A stretch of 64,000 nucleotides of DNA. Origin: Galbula dea. Lineage: Eukaryota > Chordata > Aves > Piciformes > Galbulidae. The DNA lies in contig VWZX01005764.1 of NCBI GenBank assembly GCA_013399015.1, positions 120,568 to 184,567 of the forward strand. The letters are read 5' to 3'. How positions within the stretch are numbered: position 1 is the first letter of the stretch; every line of letters begins with the position of its first letter. The notes beneath the pieces are model-generated. The model ran no database searches. It was given only the letters and a program-made list of their open reading frames with translations, and was not told the origin of the DNA. Positions 47,888-59,275 of this stretch are shown piece after piece. A program made the translations under genes and the position numbers.

Positions 47888-48999
47888 TTAATTAGCTGGC
47901 AGGGGATGACGAGTGCTTGCCTTACCAGTGTGTTTTATTTCAGTTGGCAAAGTTGCATAATTCTGTAAAATCAGCTCATTTTTCTCCCCTTGTGTAACCC
48001 TACTCTCAGCACCTAGTTGTATGTTTTCAGCTGAGAGCTGTCTTGAAGGCCTGTGAAGTATGTGTCCAGTGCTTGCAGAGTTTAATCCAAGTGATTATTT
48101 GTAAAGGGCCAGTACCTGAGTGGAAGAAAATATTGATAGTGGGGGTAGAAAGGAGTGCTAAAATGAGGGCTAAGGCAGAGACCCACCTAAAATGCCTTAT
48201 ACTGAACATTTTGCATCCTCTTCATAGGGGTCTAGTGTATTCCTGCTGTGAGGGGGAAGGCAAAGGAATTCTACATTATCTCTGCCTGAGCAGCACTCGC
48301 TGGAGTGTGAACTGTTTGTCAATAAGCTGCTGGCAACAATACTCCAGAGGAAGGTTGGCAGTAGGAAAGTTTTCAGCTGTCCTGCCTTTTGGGTTTTGAT
48401 CCTGTAAGTCTGCTGGGTGCCAGTCAATAGTTTGTATTCTAAGGGCTGCTGTAGGTCTACTGCATCTCCCTGGGTTTGTGAAGCAAGAGGAATGCATGCC
48501 CCATGACCTGGCCTCTGTGTGCACGTGCACATGGATATTTCATGGTGTCAGAGCAGTGTGCTTTGATGAAGCAGCTGTGGGCATGCTCAGCATGGCTGGA
48601 TATCTGTAAAATGAGGTTTTAAGCCCACCAATGTCAGGTATACATTGAGAACATATGGACCTAGTAAGTTTGGGTGACAATGTGGTGTCATGCCGTTGCT
48701 CTGAAAGACAGTTTCAGTCTCTGTTTCATCTTGGAGAACAAAGGGGAGAGATCAAAGCCTGGATGAGTAAAGTCAAAACTTAAGGAAGGTGTGCTTTTCA
48801 AACCAGTTTTTGTTTGGTGGTGTGTGTTGGAGAGAGAGGTAAAGAAATGGCTGCAGGTTAGGCTTCAGGAGCCCTGAGGTACTGCTGCGTTAGAGGAATG
48901 TAAATTATCCTGCTTCTGAACCTTGTCTGTCTGCAAGGCTGCCGTGAAATCCACTGGAGATGTGGATGCTGTCTCTAAAAATTAGAGTGCTTCCTTGGA

Positions 49000-49265
49000 C
49001 CATTAAGTCTAGGCAGCCAAATCTGAAGCAGTCTTTAGCCATGGTTAAAAATATGACAGTAACTCTCAGCTGTAGCCTTTATTAGCTGTACGACAGCTTT
49101 AGGACGATCGTAGCACGAGGAGAAGAGAACTAGGCCCCAGAGACCTAATTAATGAGGGGCTTTGTTGCTTGGCAAACATAAATGGATCATCTCTATGTAA
49201 AGATAGATGTAGCAGTTTGCCATTTGATCCAGAGAAGGAACCTCTCTGATAATTGGGAAGTAGGA
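49000..49265. promoter_or_regulatory. Candidate noncoding element with a CpG cluster
   Basis: Four CpGs lie within 27 bases (49091-49117), including the palindrome cgatcg, in surroundings that are nearly CpG-free. They are followed by gacctaattaatgaggggctttgttgcttggcaaacataaatgg, with homeodomain-like and forkhead-like cores. Retained CpGs in methylated vertebrate DNA can reflect selection or hypomethylation; either is inference. Confidence 0.22.
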
Positions 49266-50724
49266 AAGCATAAAGACTTGTTAGGCTAAACTCCAGTAGT
49301 CTTAAGTTTAAAGATTGTGGTAGCAGTAAATGTTTTGGGAAGACATTTGCCAAGTACTATCACAGTGTCAACATGTGCCAGTGTGGCACTGCCACAGAGC
49401 TTCAGTTTGCACAAGGGAGGATACAAGAGTGTGGTTCCAAGAGGTGTGTGGTAGGTGAGTTGGAGCAGGTTATGAAAATGGCAAGGTGAAAGGAAAACCT
49501 GCTGGCCCTTGGCTCTCAAGCACAGGCTTTGACTTGGGGCACAGAAGAGCAGGAGGAACCCATGGCTGTGCTGGCTGGGAGGTCAGTAGGAGTGAAGGCA
49601 GGAGCAGTACCCCTCTGAGGACCCTGGGTTGTTATCTGTAGAGTCCTGCAGCACTTTAAAGCCCCTCCATGGCTCCTTCTCTGGTCACACATCTGGTTTT
49701 CTTGCCTTTTCTTTTTTCCCCTTCAGATTATTTGCTTCTCTCCTGTTCCTTCTCAGTCTCTCACAAGCGTTTTTGGCCAAGGCATTGTGTTTCCACCTCC
49801 TGGTTTGCATCTCAGTGGGGCAAGAGGTGGCTGGCATTTTGTTGATATGGGTGCTATTTTGTTACTTTTTGCTTGAGCCTCTTTTACAGCCAGCCAAATT
49901 TACTGCCTCCTTCTTGCTGCTATTTTCCTCTTTATTGGCTTCCCCCTTCAGCCCTTCCCCTACGGCTCTCCATTTTCCATTGTCTTTGTTTTTTATTTCC
50001 CCCCTAAGATCCTGAAACAGCTCTGGGAAGATGAAGCATTCAATCTTATTTTCCATCTCCAGCTAGTGCTTTATTAATAACCCATATTTATTTAGCATCC
50101 AGAGCCTGCCAAACACACCCATTCATACACACAAAGGCAGTCACCAGCATTTGCTGTCAGGATAATGTCTTCCCGGAGGCTTACTTCCTTCTGCCAAGCC
50201 TAGCTAAATGCCTCTTTGTGGAAAGGGAAGGAAAGGCTGCTCTTGTTGAATGATGTTTATGCTCCAACATCTCCCTGAAGAAAAATGAACATGGGTCAGA
50301 AATGATCCTGGACCCTAGAGCAGAATGGGCTGGCTGAGAGTATTGCATTTGCAAGGTGAAGAGATGAGCTAGAGATGAGATTGCAGGGTTCAGCTCCATG
50401 GGCAAAGGCAGGGAGATGTCTCAAGGTGGTCCATGGATTTCCAAATTGCCTTAGGAAACACCTGAGAGAGTGACTCTTCCAGGACTGGGAGGCTACTAGC
50501 TTGCAGCTGGCTGTTCCCTTACAAGACAGTGAGAGCAGGACACAGCTCCCCCCAGATGGTTGCCTGGATCTGCATGGAGCAGCCAGGTGCCACGTGCAGG
50601 AGGAGCACAGTCTCCTGGGCTGGCAGCAGAGCCTGGGGAAATGCCACAAACCCCACTTAGGTGGCAACACCTCATAGAAATAGGTGCAGAAAGTATAGTT
50701 GGGCAGTTGGCTCAATCTCTTGTC

Positions 50725-50910
50725 ACAGAATCACAGCATCCTTGAGGTTGGAAAACACCCTTAAGACCAAGTGCAATCGTAAACCTAACAGGGTCAAGTC
50801 CCAGCTAAACCACATGCCCCAGAGCCACACGTGCAGGTCTCTTCAGTACCTCCAGGAATGATGACTCTGAAGAACTTCTTCCTAATATCCAATAGGCCAA
50901 GCTTGCTCCA
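50725..50910 (-). mobile_element. CR1 LINE 3' fragment
   Basis: The + strand reads cacagaatcacagcatccttgaggttggaaaacacccttaagacca, then aaacctaacagggtcaagtccc, agctaaaccacatgcccc, gtacctccaggaatgatgactc, then gaagaacttcttcctaatatccaataggccaagc. This is the complement of the CR1 subfamily also seen at 15572-15750. Between gatgactc and gaagaacttcttcc the family's ggcagcctg block is missing, so there is an internal deletion. After about 50910 the resemblance stops. Confidence 0.9.
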
Positions 50911-53317
50911 TGGATCAGAGAAGTCTCTGCCTGCCTGTTCATGGAACTGCAAGATAAGAACACCTAACCTCATATGAGGTTTGAATATCTTCCAGTAATC
51001 CACCTAGATCCCACTGGCTTCACAAGGCTTTAAATAGTAGGCTGCAGAACTGGTTAGTTTGTGAAGTGGAATCCTGTTATTTTCCAACTGTCACTGAATA
51101 CATGTGCTTGGTTGTCAGTCAGGGTCGAGAAATTGGGGCTAGAAGTGTGCTCAGCCTCACCAAAGAGTTGGACTCCTCATTCCCTCTCTTCTTCCTTCTG
51201 AGTTTCTGAGTGAGACCAAAATAATGGAGTTTTGCTTGTTTTGTTTGTAAGCAACCTGAAGAGATGACAAAAAAGGGGGAGGGAGGGAAATCAAACCTTG
51301 ATTTGCAGTCAGAAATACAAGGGAGGCTTCTTCCAAACAACATTGATGATCCAAGGCTCAGGCTGTTCTGGAGTTCCAGACCTGTCACTCAACAGCTCTG
51401 CTAAGAGCACACATCATTTGTGCTCTCTGTGTCCTTCAAGCCTTCAGCTTTTAAGGACTTGCTTTTCAATCAACAGTGCTCTTTTGTAAATAGCTTAAAA
51501 TGTAAGGAAAAATCAGCTCTTTTTTTGTGCAGGTATAATAGTTTTCTATAGCAGATTCACAACTCTTGTGCTTACAAGCACCTTGTTCCCTGCACTCCAA
51601 GGAAATGCAGTTCCAGTACAGAAAAAGAAGTTCCCTTAGTCTCTGAATTGCACTTTCTTTTTTTTCCTCATGCTTTTGTCTCTGTGTGGTTGCAGAAGGC
51701 AATCACCAGACACAGATGATGTAGAACTTCAGGATTCTAGGATTCTATCAAACTGCAAACATCAATCCAGCTCAGCAAACTTCAGTCCAAACCTTTATGG
51801 AGTCACTGAGTGCTGTTTTGGAGGACAGGTTTGTTAGTATAACTCATAGTGACATTGATGCATCCAAATTAGCAGTTGCTCTAATGAAGGTGCTATCAGC
51901 TGCCACTCTCTATTGTGGTCAGGCTCTCCCTTCAGACTATTGTTTTGCTGCCTTCCTAGCCCCTGAAGCCTGTGGCTCTGTTAAGTGTCTCAAATAGATT
52001 GAGCTGTTACTCAGGGTTTGGGTTGTTTTTCAGAGTTGCTGCTAGCTTTTCTTTTCAGTCAGATGTAGAATTTAAGCAGTGTGACCTTGGGAAGAGTTCC
52101 AGCTGTGGAATGGCAATTAACACACAAACAAACAAGACTCTTTAAATTCAGTGTTGCTGTTTGACTTGCAGAGAGTCTGCATAAAGTTGGTGTTAGAAAC
52201 ATAGAAATAATTCTAGGGGGGGGATGTGGTGGTTGCTGTTGTTGTTTTGGGTTGTTTTTTAGCCAGTGGGACCTGTCTGATTTTCTTGGGATGAGCTCAG
52301 AATACATTAAAGATTGATAAAGGAGTTTCAGTTCTCAGCAAATCCTGACAGTTCAGGACTCAAGCACAGGCAGTATGTTTAGGAGATGTATTCATGACAT
52401 CAGTCATTAACCACATACACAGAAGGACTGAGATCACCACTTTGCTTTCCTCTTGTGAGGGATTGGTTTTGTTTCCTCCCACATAAAGCCTCCAGAGTAG
52501 GAAACAAGTGCTCCTAGACTTCACTGCAAACAAAATACCTGAACAACTGAATCCCACCAGAGAAAAAAAAAATCTGGAGATACTACAACTGCTTTCAGTT
52601 CTCAGTCCAGGGAGGAGCTCCATTGGCCAGCAGAACATGAGCAGTAACAGGTTTCTTACCTCGTGTCATGTGTATGTTCTGGTGGGGAGTTAGGTCCCTG
52701 ACTGTCTGCCTTATGATGCTTCAACTCCAGGTCCTGTGAGGGCATTCCTGCAGCTGTTATCTGCAGGCTGTTTTTGCAGTCACTCAGAAGGACCTGAAGG
52801 GAAATGGCAGATAATCACAATCGACCAGCCAAGGTTCATTGAATACTCAGCAATTGAATTTTCCCTCAACAAATTGTCTGTAATAAATGGAATTATAAAC
52901 AAATTTACAGTCTGGTAAAAGGAACATTTAAACTATTGTGATCTAATTAATGTTTGCTATTTCCATATGCAGTGTGTTCTGCATCAATCCAGTTTCTGGT
53001 CCCTTCCCAGCTTTTCTAGGCAGAGCAGAAAAGAACAGTCCCATGTTCAGTTGGCAGAGTGGCAGCCATGGCTAGCTGGTGCCCCTGCAAGCATTCCAGC
53101 TGACATGGTGCTGTGGAGGTGAGCAGGAAAACCCTTGTCAAGGCTCAGCTCAGCCAGTACCCAGGGAGAGACTAGGAGGTCATGTCAGAGAAATCCAAGC
53201 TGGGCAAAGGGAGCAAGTTGGAGGAGTGAGGGTGCTAAGCAGCAGAAAGACTCATGGAAGGATGGTGAAAGATTCCACCCTGGAAACATCATCTTCTGTC
53301 AAGGTCAGGGCTGGGTT

Positions 53318-53356
53318 TTGGTGTGGGGTTTTTTGGTTGGTGTGTGGGTTTTTTGC
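53318..53356. repeat. Imperfect G/T-rich tandem pair, period about 20
   Basis: Two similar units, gtgtggggttttttgg and gtgtgtgggttttttg, lie side by side within a G/T-rich tract. Confidence 0.65.
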
Positions 53357-54199
53357 TGTAACATTCCTTGGTTTGCTAATCACTCAGGTTGAGGGAGAGA
53401 AGTTTCATGGTGCTGTTTGGGTGGCAGATCTCCGGCCTCAGCTTGAGCACTGCCAGGATATGATGGTCTTGCCTGTTAACCAGACAAGACAAACTTGGGG
53501 ATCTGTGTTCAATTAGTTCTGTGGTTTGCAGCAGCAAACTGCTCATTTTCAAGTGCATGGCTGTAATCTGTGACACTGTCAGGAGCCTGATGCTACCTTC
53601 CTCAAAACAGCAATGGCAAAAATGGACTAGGAGGGTGAGGGAGGTCATCTGTTCAGCAGGGACGCTGTTTGCAGCACCCTGAGTCACAGAAAGCATTCAT
53701 GTGCCATAGTCTCATGCAGTTTTCTCTGTCTTCCTTTATTTTGTTGCTCTTTCTCAGCCTCTGGCTGAATGAGCTTGGTTCCCTCTGCAGAAGGAAAGAC
53801 TGCAGACATGGAAAGCCCCAACAGAAACAGGGTGTGAGAGTTTCCTCCTCCTAGCCTACTGTTCTATGATGTCACTAGCTGTAATAACAGTTCTTCAGAG
53901 GTTCTGAACCCTTGCTGTGCCTTGCTGTGGTGATCCTGCATGGCATTAGTTAAGACCTGGGGTGACAGTGCTATAGAGCTGAAAAATCTGCTTTGCCAAA
54001 AACCAGTGCAATGAAAAGCAGCAAAAGCTCACAGGTAACCCTTTGAAAGCTCCTCCAAAAACTGGTGTATGGCTTCTTCCACAAGAGCTGGGAGAAATAT
54101 GGCATTCTGAAGATAAACTTACAGGTTCAGCTGCCTGCTTAGAGGTAGAATCATGCATTTTTGTCCACTTGAATTAAATGTGCCTGAGGGACTGAGTTG

Positions 54200-54640
54200 A
54201 TTATCTGCATCCATTCAAGCACACGATTGAGATAAACAGCATGGTCCTAGCAACATAGCATGCTAGCTATTAATCCACTAAGTACCCTATTAGTACCTGT
54301 CACTTTGGATTAGCAAGGAGTTTTTTATGTTCATCATGTATTTAAGTATCCTGACTTTTGGGTGGATTAAATCTCTTATTCAACTAATTCCCAAAAAGCA
54401 TCCATCTGGAGAACTTTATGCCTCAGAAGTCTATTTCTCAGCAATAAGTCCAAATAAGATGGGCTTTATCATCCCAGAGAGTCACTCAGGATGAGGGAAT
54501 GGGAATAATAATTGGTTTATAGGGTTTTAACTTTTTGCTGCTAGAAACCTGCTCATACATAAATCAAAGGCAGATATTTCATTTCTGTCAGGCATCTAAA
54601 TTGTTCAGCCATTGATTAAATGTCAAGCAACCTAATAATT
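54200..54640. other. AT-rich block resembling a conserved noncoding element
   Basis: Non-repetitive sequence with catgctagctattaatccactaag, ggtggattaaatctc, gccattgattaaatgtcaagc and cctaataattagtgtacc. A short piece at 54491-54530 (gggaataataattggtttatagggtttt) resembles the central part of an ancient MIR element. No convincing open frame. Confidence 0.2.
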
Positions 54641-54649
54641 AGTGTACCT

Positions 54650-54715
54650 GAGTATCATTTAGAATGTAAACTCCCTGGGTGGGGATTTTTCTTCTTCCTC
54701 CTCTCTGTATAATCA
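54650..54715 (+). mobile_element. Possible ancient L2-like 3' relic
   Basis: tttagaatgtaaactccctgggtggggattttt resembles the conserved L2 LINE 3' stretch that reads close to tagactgtaagctccttgagggcaggga. The match is short and diverged, as expected of very old amniote repeats. Could be chance. Confidence 0.3.
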
Positions 54716-55344
54716 CCATCTCAAGTCTCACAGGGCATGATTTGGGCTCTTGAAGTGCTGTCACAGAAGAAATAATAAAGTCTGCAGAACTCCTCAAACT
54801 AATACCCTCTTCTCTAGTGCTAATCTAAGCACTCCATCTGAGGCATGTCACTGGGCTGTTTGGGAATGGTGCTTAGAAGGGAAAGCTGGGGGGGGTTATG
54901 CCAATTGTTCTACCCCTTTAGTCTTAAGGTACATAGGAGGTAGCTTTTGCCCAGAGGCTGACTCCTGGAGATCACTCCTTGAGCCATGTTACCCCCAACA
55001 GCTGTTCATTTAATTATCAAGGCTTTTAATTGAGAGGAGTGGAGGGGTAGATGGCATGCTCAAAATTAACACACAGCTCACAGCTCTGTGCTTCTGGACA
55101 ATAATCCATACCAGGGAGAAGCTGTGGGCACTAGCCAATATTCCTCTAGCTACTGGGTGGAAAGTCCTGGTGTTTGCTTTGTGATTGGAATTAGTGGGAA
55201 CAGGAAAATCCATTTTGCTAATCAATTGCAAGATCCTGAGGAGCTTTTCCTTTGCTCAGAGTGTTTTGAATCTGAGGCTTTGAATTAATGAAACTGAAAC
55301 AGTAACTCGAGGAAAACAAACAGTTTCCAGAGAACCAGCAATAG

Positions 55345-55551
55345 GTTGGGTGTTAGGAAGAAGTTCTTCAGCCAAAGGGTGGTGAGCACTGGAACAGGCT
55401 CCCCAGGGAAGCAACCATGGCAGAAGCTTTTGGAGAAGGCCCTCAGGCCCATGGTGTGATTGCTGGGATTGTCCTGTGCAGAGACAGGAGTTGGCCTCCA
55501 GGATTCTGGTAGGTCCCTTCCAAGTCAGGACATGCTATGATGCTGTGATTT
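55345..55551 (+). mobile_element. CR1 LINE 3' fragment
   Basis: Forward CR1. It contains gttaggaagaagttcttcagccaaagggtggtgagcactggaacaggctccccagggaagc, then ggagaaggccctcaggcccatggtgtgattgctgggattgtcctgtgcagagacaggagttggcct, gtaggtcccttccaagtcaggacatgctatgatgctgtg. This is the same subfamily as the minus-strand copy at 43980-44100 but retains about 90 bp more on the 5' side. The coding frame is short and broken. Confidence 0.9.
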
Positions 55552-55754
55552 TTTGGAGCAGCTGAAGTTCCACCAGGAGAGGCAGTGCTGGGAGGAGAGG
55601 CTTGCCCTGGAGATGGTGCTGGATCTGTCTTCTGCTCTGGGAGTGCTGAGGTCTGCAGCATGGCCTCTCTGGGCCCTTTTCAGCCCCTGTGTGGCTCCAG
55701 CAAAGCAGAGAACCTTCCCTGTGAGCCCTCTGGCTACTGATAAGAACCCATTCT

Positions 55755-55850
55755 TCTGACAGAATGATATGATTGTATTCTCCAAATTAGCCGTAGCACC
55801 TAATCTAATTAAATTAAGTGATTACATTTGTCAGTAACCTGAAGGCCTGA
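55755..55850. other. Short AT-rich block resembling a conserved noncoding element
   Basis: gaatgatatgattgtattctccaaattagccg, then cctaatctaattaaattaagtgattacatttgtc. Dense ATTA/TAAT cores just after a GC-rich stretch that ends at about 55750. Confidence 0.17.
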
Positions 55851-56784
55851 GGAAACATCAGGAAAAAAACCCAAACCCTGATGTTTTCAGATTTCCTTCC
55901 CAGAGTCTCCACAGATCTTGTGTTTAGTATGTCTGCACCAAGGACATGTTTTGGGTTGCAGGTTTGAGGGTGCTCAGAATTTCTAGCTACCAAACAAACC
56001 TTTGCTCCCCTAGTTCACCTCTGCAGCTTCCTATCACTTCCCCACTGCAGTCCAGTTCCTACACAATGCAAATATACATACAATATAATGTGTAAATGCT
56101 GCATTTGGGGGAAACTTGCTCCCATTGTTTTTCCCTAGATGCTGTTCTTCCAGGTTACCTGGAAGTCTTTGGTTCTGAGCAGTCAGGAGTTTGATGCTAG
56201 AGGCTGAGGCTGGGGTTTTTTTAGAGAGACTTAAAGACAAAAGTAGCCCAGTGAATGGTGAAGTAGATCAGAGGTGTACAGGGTGTGTTCTCCTCCTCTG
56301 CTCTTGATCTCTGCAGTTTGTAAGCTGTATGTGTGTGGCTACACTTCATGTATTTATGAAAGGCTCAGCACTGTTAGTAGAAAATGTAGAAGTCATTGGA
56401 ATTTGACATTGTTCAGGCTATCCAGTGGCTTTAGAACTTCCACTCTGATTTATGGGTATACAAATACCCAGACTCACAGCTGGGACAAGCTTTGCCATGT
56501 ACGTCAAGCTCAGGCCAGAAGGTGCCTCAGGAACAGTGTCTAATGAGGGGTGGAAGTGCCTTGAAAGTCTGCCTGGCATTGGGAATGGATGGGAGAACCA
56601 TGAGCAAGGTGCCTGTCTTCTCTGAAGAGAAGTAACTTGGTGACCCAGCTTTTTGTTGTTTATGTATATGGGATCCTGATGCATCCTGAGCAGGTTCCCT
56701 TGGGGTGGTGAAGCCCACCCTGTGCTGGCTAGGAGTCTGCAGCAGCACAGCTTCAGCTGCCAGGGCAAGATTTCAACTAGAGTC

Positions 56785-56870
56785 ACAGAGCCACAGAATC
56801 ATTAAGGTTGGAAGAGACCTTTAAGATCAAATCCAACTGTCACTGAGGGATCTCTTGGTCTAAGCCCCAC
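56785..56870 (-). mobile_element. Very short CR1 LINE 3' fragment
   Basis: The + strand reads cagagccacagaatcattaaggttggaagagacctttaagatcaaatccaactgtcactgagg. This is the complement of the last 60-80 bases of a CR1 3' end, including one tail unit. Beyond about 56850 the match to the family is weak. No coding content. Confidence 0.85.
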
Positions 56871-57823
56871 TCAGGTAACTCCTGTTTTTTTTAAATCTGA
56901 GTTACAGAATTAGCTGAGTCCTTCCCTGTGATGCCAAAGTCCTCTCTGCAGTGCCAGGGGAAGGTCCCATGTCTCCTACTCCCTGTGCATTGTCTGATCA
57001 GCTCTTCTCTCAAGGACCAGACCCAAATCACTTCCACTTCATCACCTGCTCCAGAATAGAATTTAATTAGATCATGAGATTTTGTTTTCAACAGCTCTTT
57101 TCTAGCACTCACCTTGTACTCAGACCTAGAGATCCCACTCACCTGCAGAAACACTTGCAAGGGTTGCCCATGTCTGCCTGCAGAAGCCAGGACAGGAGGA
57201 ATGTTCTCAGCACAATTGGTTTCTCCCCAGTCATCAGCTGTATAATCTGGACATAACCCAATTAATCTTCCCTGATGGGGCCCTTCCTATTCTGTTTTTC
57301 CATTAACTCTCTAAAAGGTTATTAATCTAGCTGATCCTTTGGTGAGTCCCAAAACAGCTTGAGAAGAGAGCCGTCTTGTGGGGTTTTTTTATCTGTGTTA
57401 CCATGGCTGTTGGTTGCTTTGGAGCTCAGAGATTTCCACAGAGGGTAAGTGTTTACCTGGACTGCTGACATCAGGGAGATGTGTGTTTGAAGGATTCAGT
57501 TCCAAAGGCAAGGGGGACTGCCCTGAGAGCTCTTTAAATCAAAACAAGATGAACAGGAGTGGGAAATGTGAATGGGAGAATGTGAGGTGGCCTCTTCAGG
57601 CATCAGTTGTGGTTGTGATGCTTTCTGTCACAGAGTTACTGTTTTGGCTTGCTTCTTCCAGTGTCTTATGTTTGAATTCCATCAGGGCAAATGGATCATG
57701 ATTTGTGGAGAGGAGTGTTTGGACTGAGAGTCAAGTGATTTGAGAATGGATGGTGGCAGGAAGCTGGGGAAGGGTGTGTGTCCTGTTGGATCTGCCCATG
57801 AGTTCACATGCTACATGAGTGTA

Positions 57824-58112
57824 AGGTGTGGCCTGGTTTCTTCTCCCAGGTAACAAGTTATAGGACAAGAGGAAATGGCTCCAAGGCAGGTTTAGATTGG
57901 ATATTAGGAAGAATTTCTTCCCTGAGAGGGTTCTCAGGCATTGGCCCAGGCTGCCCAGGGAAGTGGTGGAGTCACCATCCCTGGAAGGGTTCAGAACCCA
58001 TGGAGCTGTGGTGCTTGGGGCTATGGTTCAGTGGTGAGCATGGTGGTGTTGGGTGGATGGTTGGGCTGGGTGATCTGAGGCTTCTCCAGCCACAGTGATT
58101 CTGTGTTACTGA
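57824..58112 (+). mobile_element. CR1 LINE 3' fragment, sister of the copy at 40460
   Basis: Forward CR1 of about 290 bp. It contains ggtttcttctcccaggtaacaag, ggtttagattggatattaggaagaatttcttccctgagagggttctcaggcattggcccaggctgcccagggaagtggtggagtcaccatccctgg, gtggtgcttggggctatggttcagtggtgagcatgg, and ggttgggctgggtgatctgaggcttctccagccacagtgattctgtg. It shares ctgagagggttctc and the gttcagtggtgagcatgg ending with the 40460-40895 copy, so they look like one subfamily. The reverse-transcriptase frame is shifted near 57880 and again later. Confidence 0.92.
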
Positions 58113-59127
58113 CTCTGACTGATGGGTTGGTGGCTTTTGGTTTGCCATAGGTAGAATTGTCCCCAGTCATTGTAAGACTCTGGCACTCCAGAACTATGCC
58201 TTCCACCTCTCCCACTTGCAGTAACTGCTTGGATCTCCTGTCCTTGGTCTGGCTGCTTCATCCTATCTGTGTTAAAAGGCCCAAGGCTCACCAGGGCTTT
58301 CCTGATAGGGCCAGGAATCCACTGTGACAGGATTGTCCCTCAAGTCCTTGTGCTGTCAAAGGAACAGTGCTCTGAGTGCCACAGATGCTCTGGGAGATGC
58401 CTGTGCCTATAGGGAAGCCTAGAGCAGTGACACTGGAGAAACTCCTTCCTCAAAGCTAGCTTTGAAAGGACAAAAAACTGCTTGAGCTTCCTTCTTGTGC
58501 TCATTAATTGCATTTTCTTGCTGTCAGAGGTATTGCTTTTCAGGGAGAGAACAGCTCATGTCATCTTGCAAGCAGGAGAGACACTCCCAGGTCACTGAAG
58601 TAGCATGGAGACAGTCATGCTTATCTGTAGAGCAGCAGTGGCTGCTGGCCACCACTGAGACTCTGCATCAACATCTGCATCTCTGCTGGGTTCTCCTCCC
58701 CTCTCTGTGCTCTTTGACCCTCCTGACTTGTTTGTTGGCTCCTGGAGTGTTCTCCCACCTTGTTAGCAAACTTCTGCCATGATGACACCTTCATTTGTAC
58801 TGGGATCTCTAGAGAGAGCAAAACTGTTTCTGCCTGTGTTACTTTGTGTGATCACTTGGAAAGTTCCAAGCCCTTTCCCCCCCCGCTCATTAATAAAAAT
58901 GGCTAGTGTATCACTGCATCAATATGCAGTGAGAGCAGCAGGAACAGCAGCCAGCTCACTCCAGAGAGGCTGATCTTCCCTTGCAGCAAAACCAATCAAT
59001 TTGTTCTCAGAATTGCAAATATTTGGTAGCTGTAATAGCTACACTGAAGGAATTGACTACACTAATAGTGTTTGGATTTTGCTTTTCTGCTCAGGTTTTC
59101 TAAAGCAATGAGAATACATGTGTCCAT

Positions 59128-59275
59128 CCCCCACTTCCCCCTCCACCAAAGCCACCCAAAAACCTAAACCCAGCCCTCCCCAAAACAAAGAAAACCCCAC
59201 AGGTCACACACAAAAAGAGAAAAAACATATTAAAACAAAAAAAAAGAGGAAAAGCAAAGTCTAGGGCAAACAAAA
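59128..59275. repeat. A/C-rich then A-rich low-complexity tract
   Basis: The + strand passes from C-rich (ccccacttccccctccacc) to A/C-rich to A-rich (taaaacaaaaaaaaagagg) within 150 bases. This is not a clean poly(A) tail and has no recognised retrotransposed body upstream. Confidence 0.75.

Larger units (their letters stand above)
46199..50724. other. Unique DNA with two longer minus-strand open stretches
   Basis: Minus-strand frames at 46388-46861 (157 codons, Leu/Ser/Cys-rich) and 47396-47887 (163 codons) lie within 1.5 kb of each other. Between them (about 46980-47320) the sequence is more GC-rich with several CpGs but far short of a CpG island. The candidate element with clustered CpGs lies at 49.0-49.3 kb. 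No recognisable product. Confidence 0.45.
50911..55344. other. Unique DNA, no gene recognised
   Basis: G/T-rich tracts at about 52215-52262 and 53318-53356, an AT-rich block near 52830-52970 and the blocks at 54.2-54.7 kb. No known protein similarity. Confidence 0.5.
55552..57823. other. Mostly unique DNA around a short CR1
   Basis: 55552-55750 is GC-rich and stop-poor right after a CR1 tail. 55755-55850 is an AT-rich block. The CR1 scrap is at 56785-56870. No gene is supported. Confidence 0.5.

Noticed and set aside
51731..51749. Two attctagg/attctatc units resembling an orphan CR1 tail
   Set aside because: No CR1 body upstream or downstream; too short.
52079..52100. gtgtgaccttgggaag resembling a MIR core
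   Set aside because: Isolated short match; neighbours do not extend the alignment.
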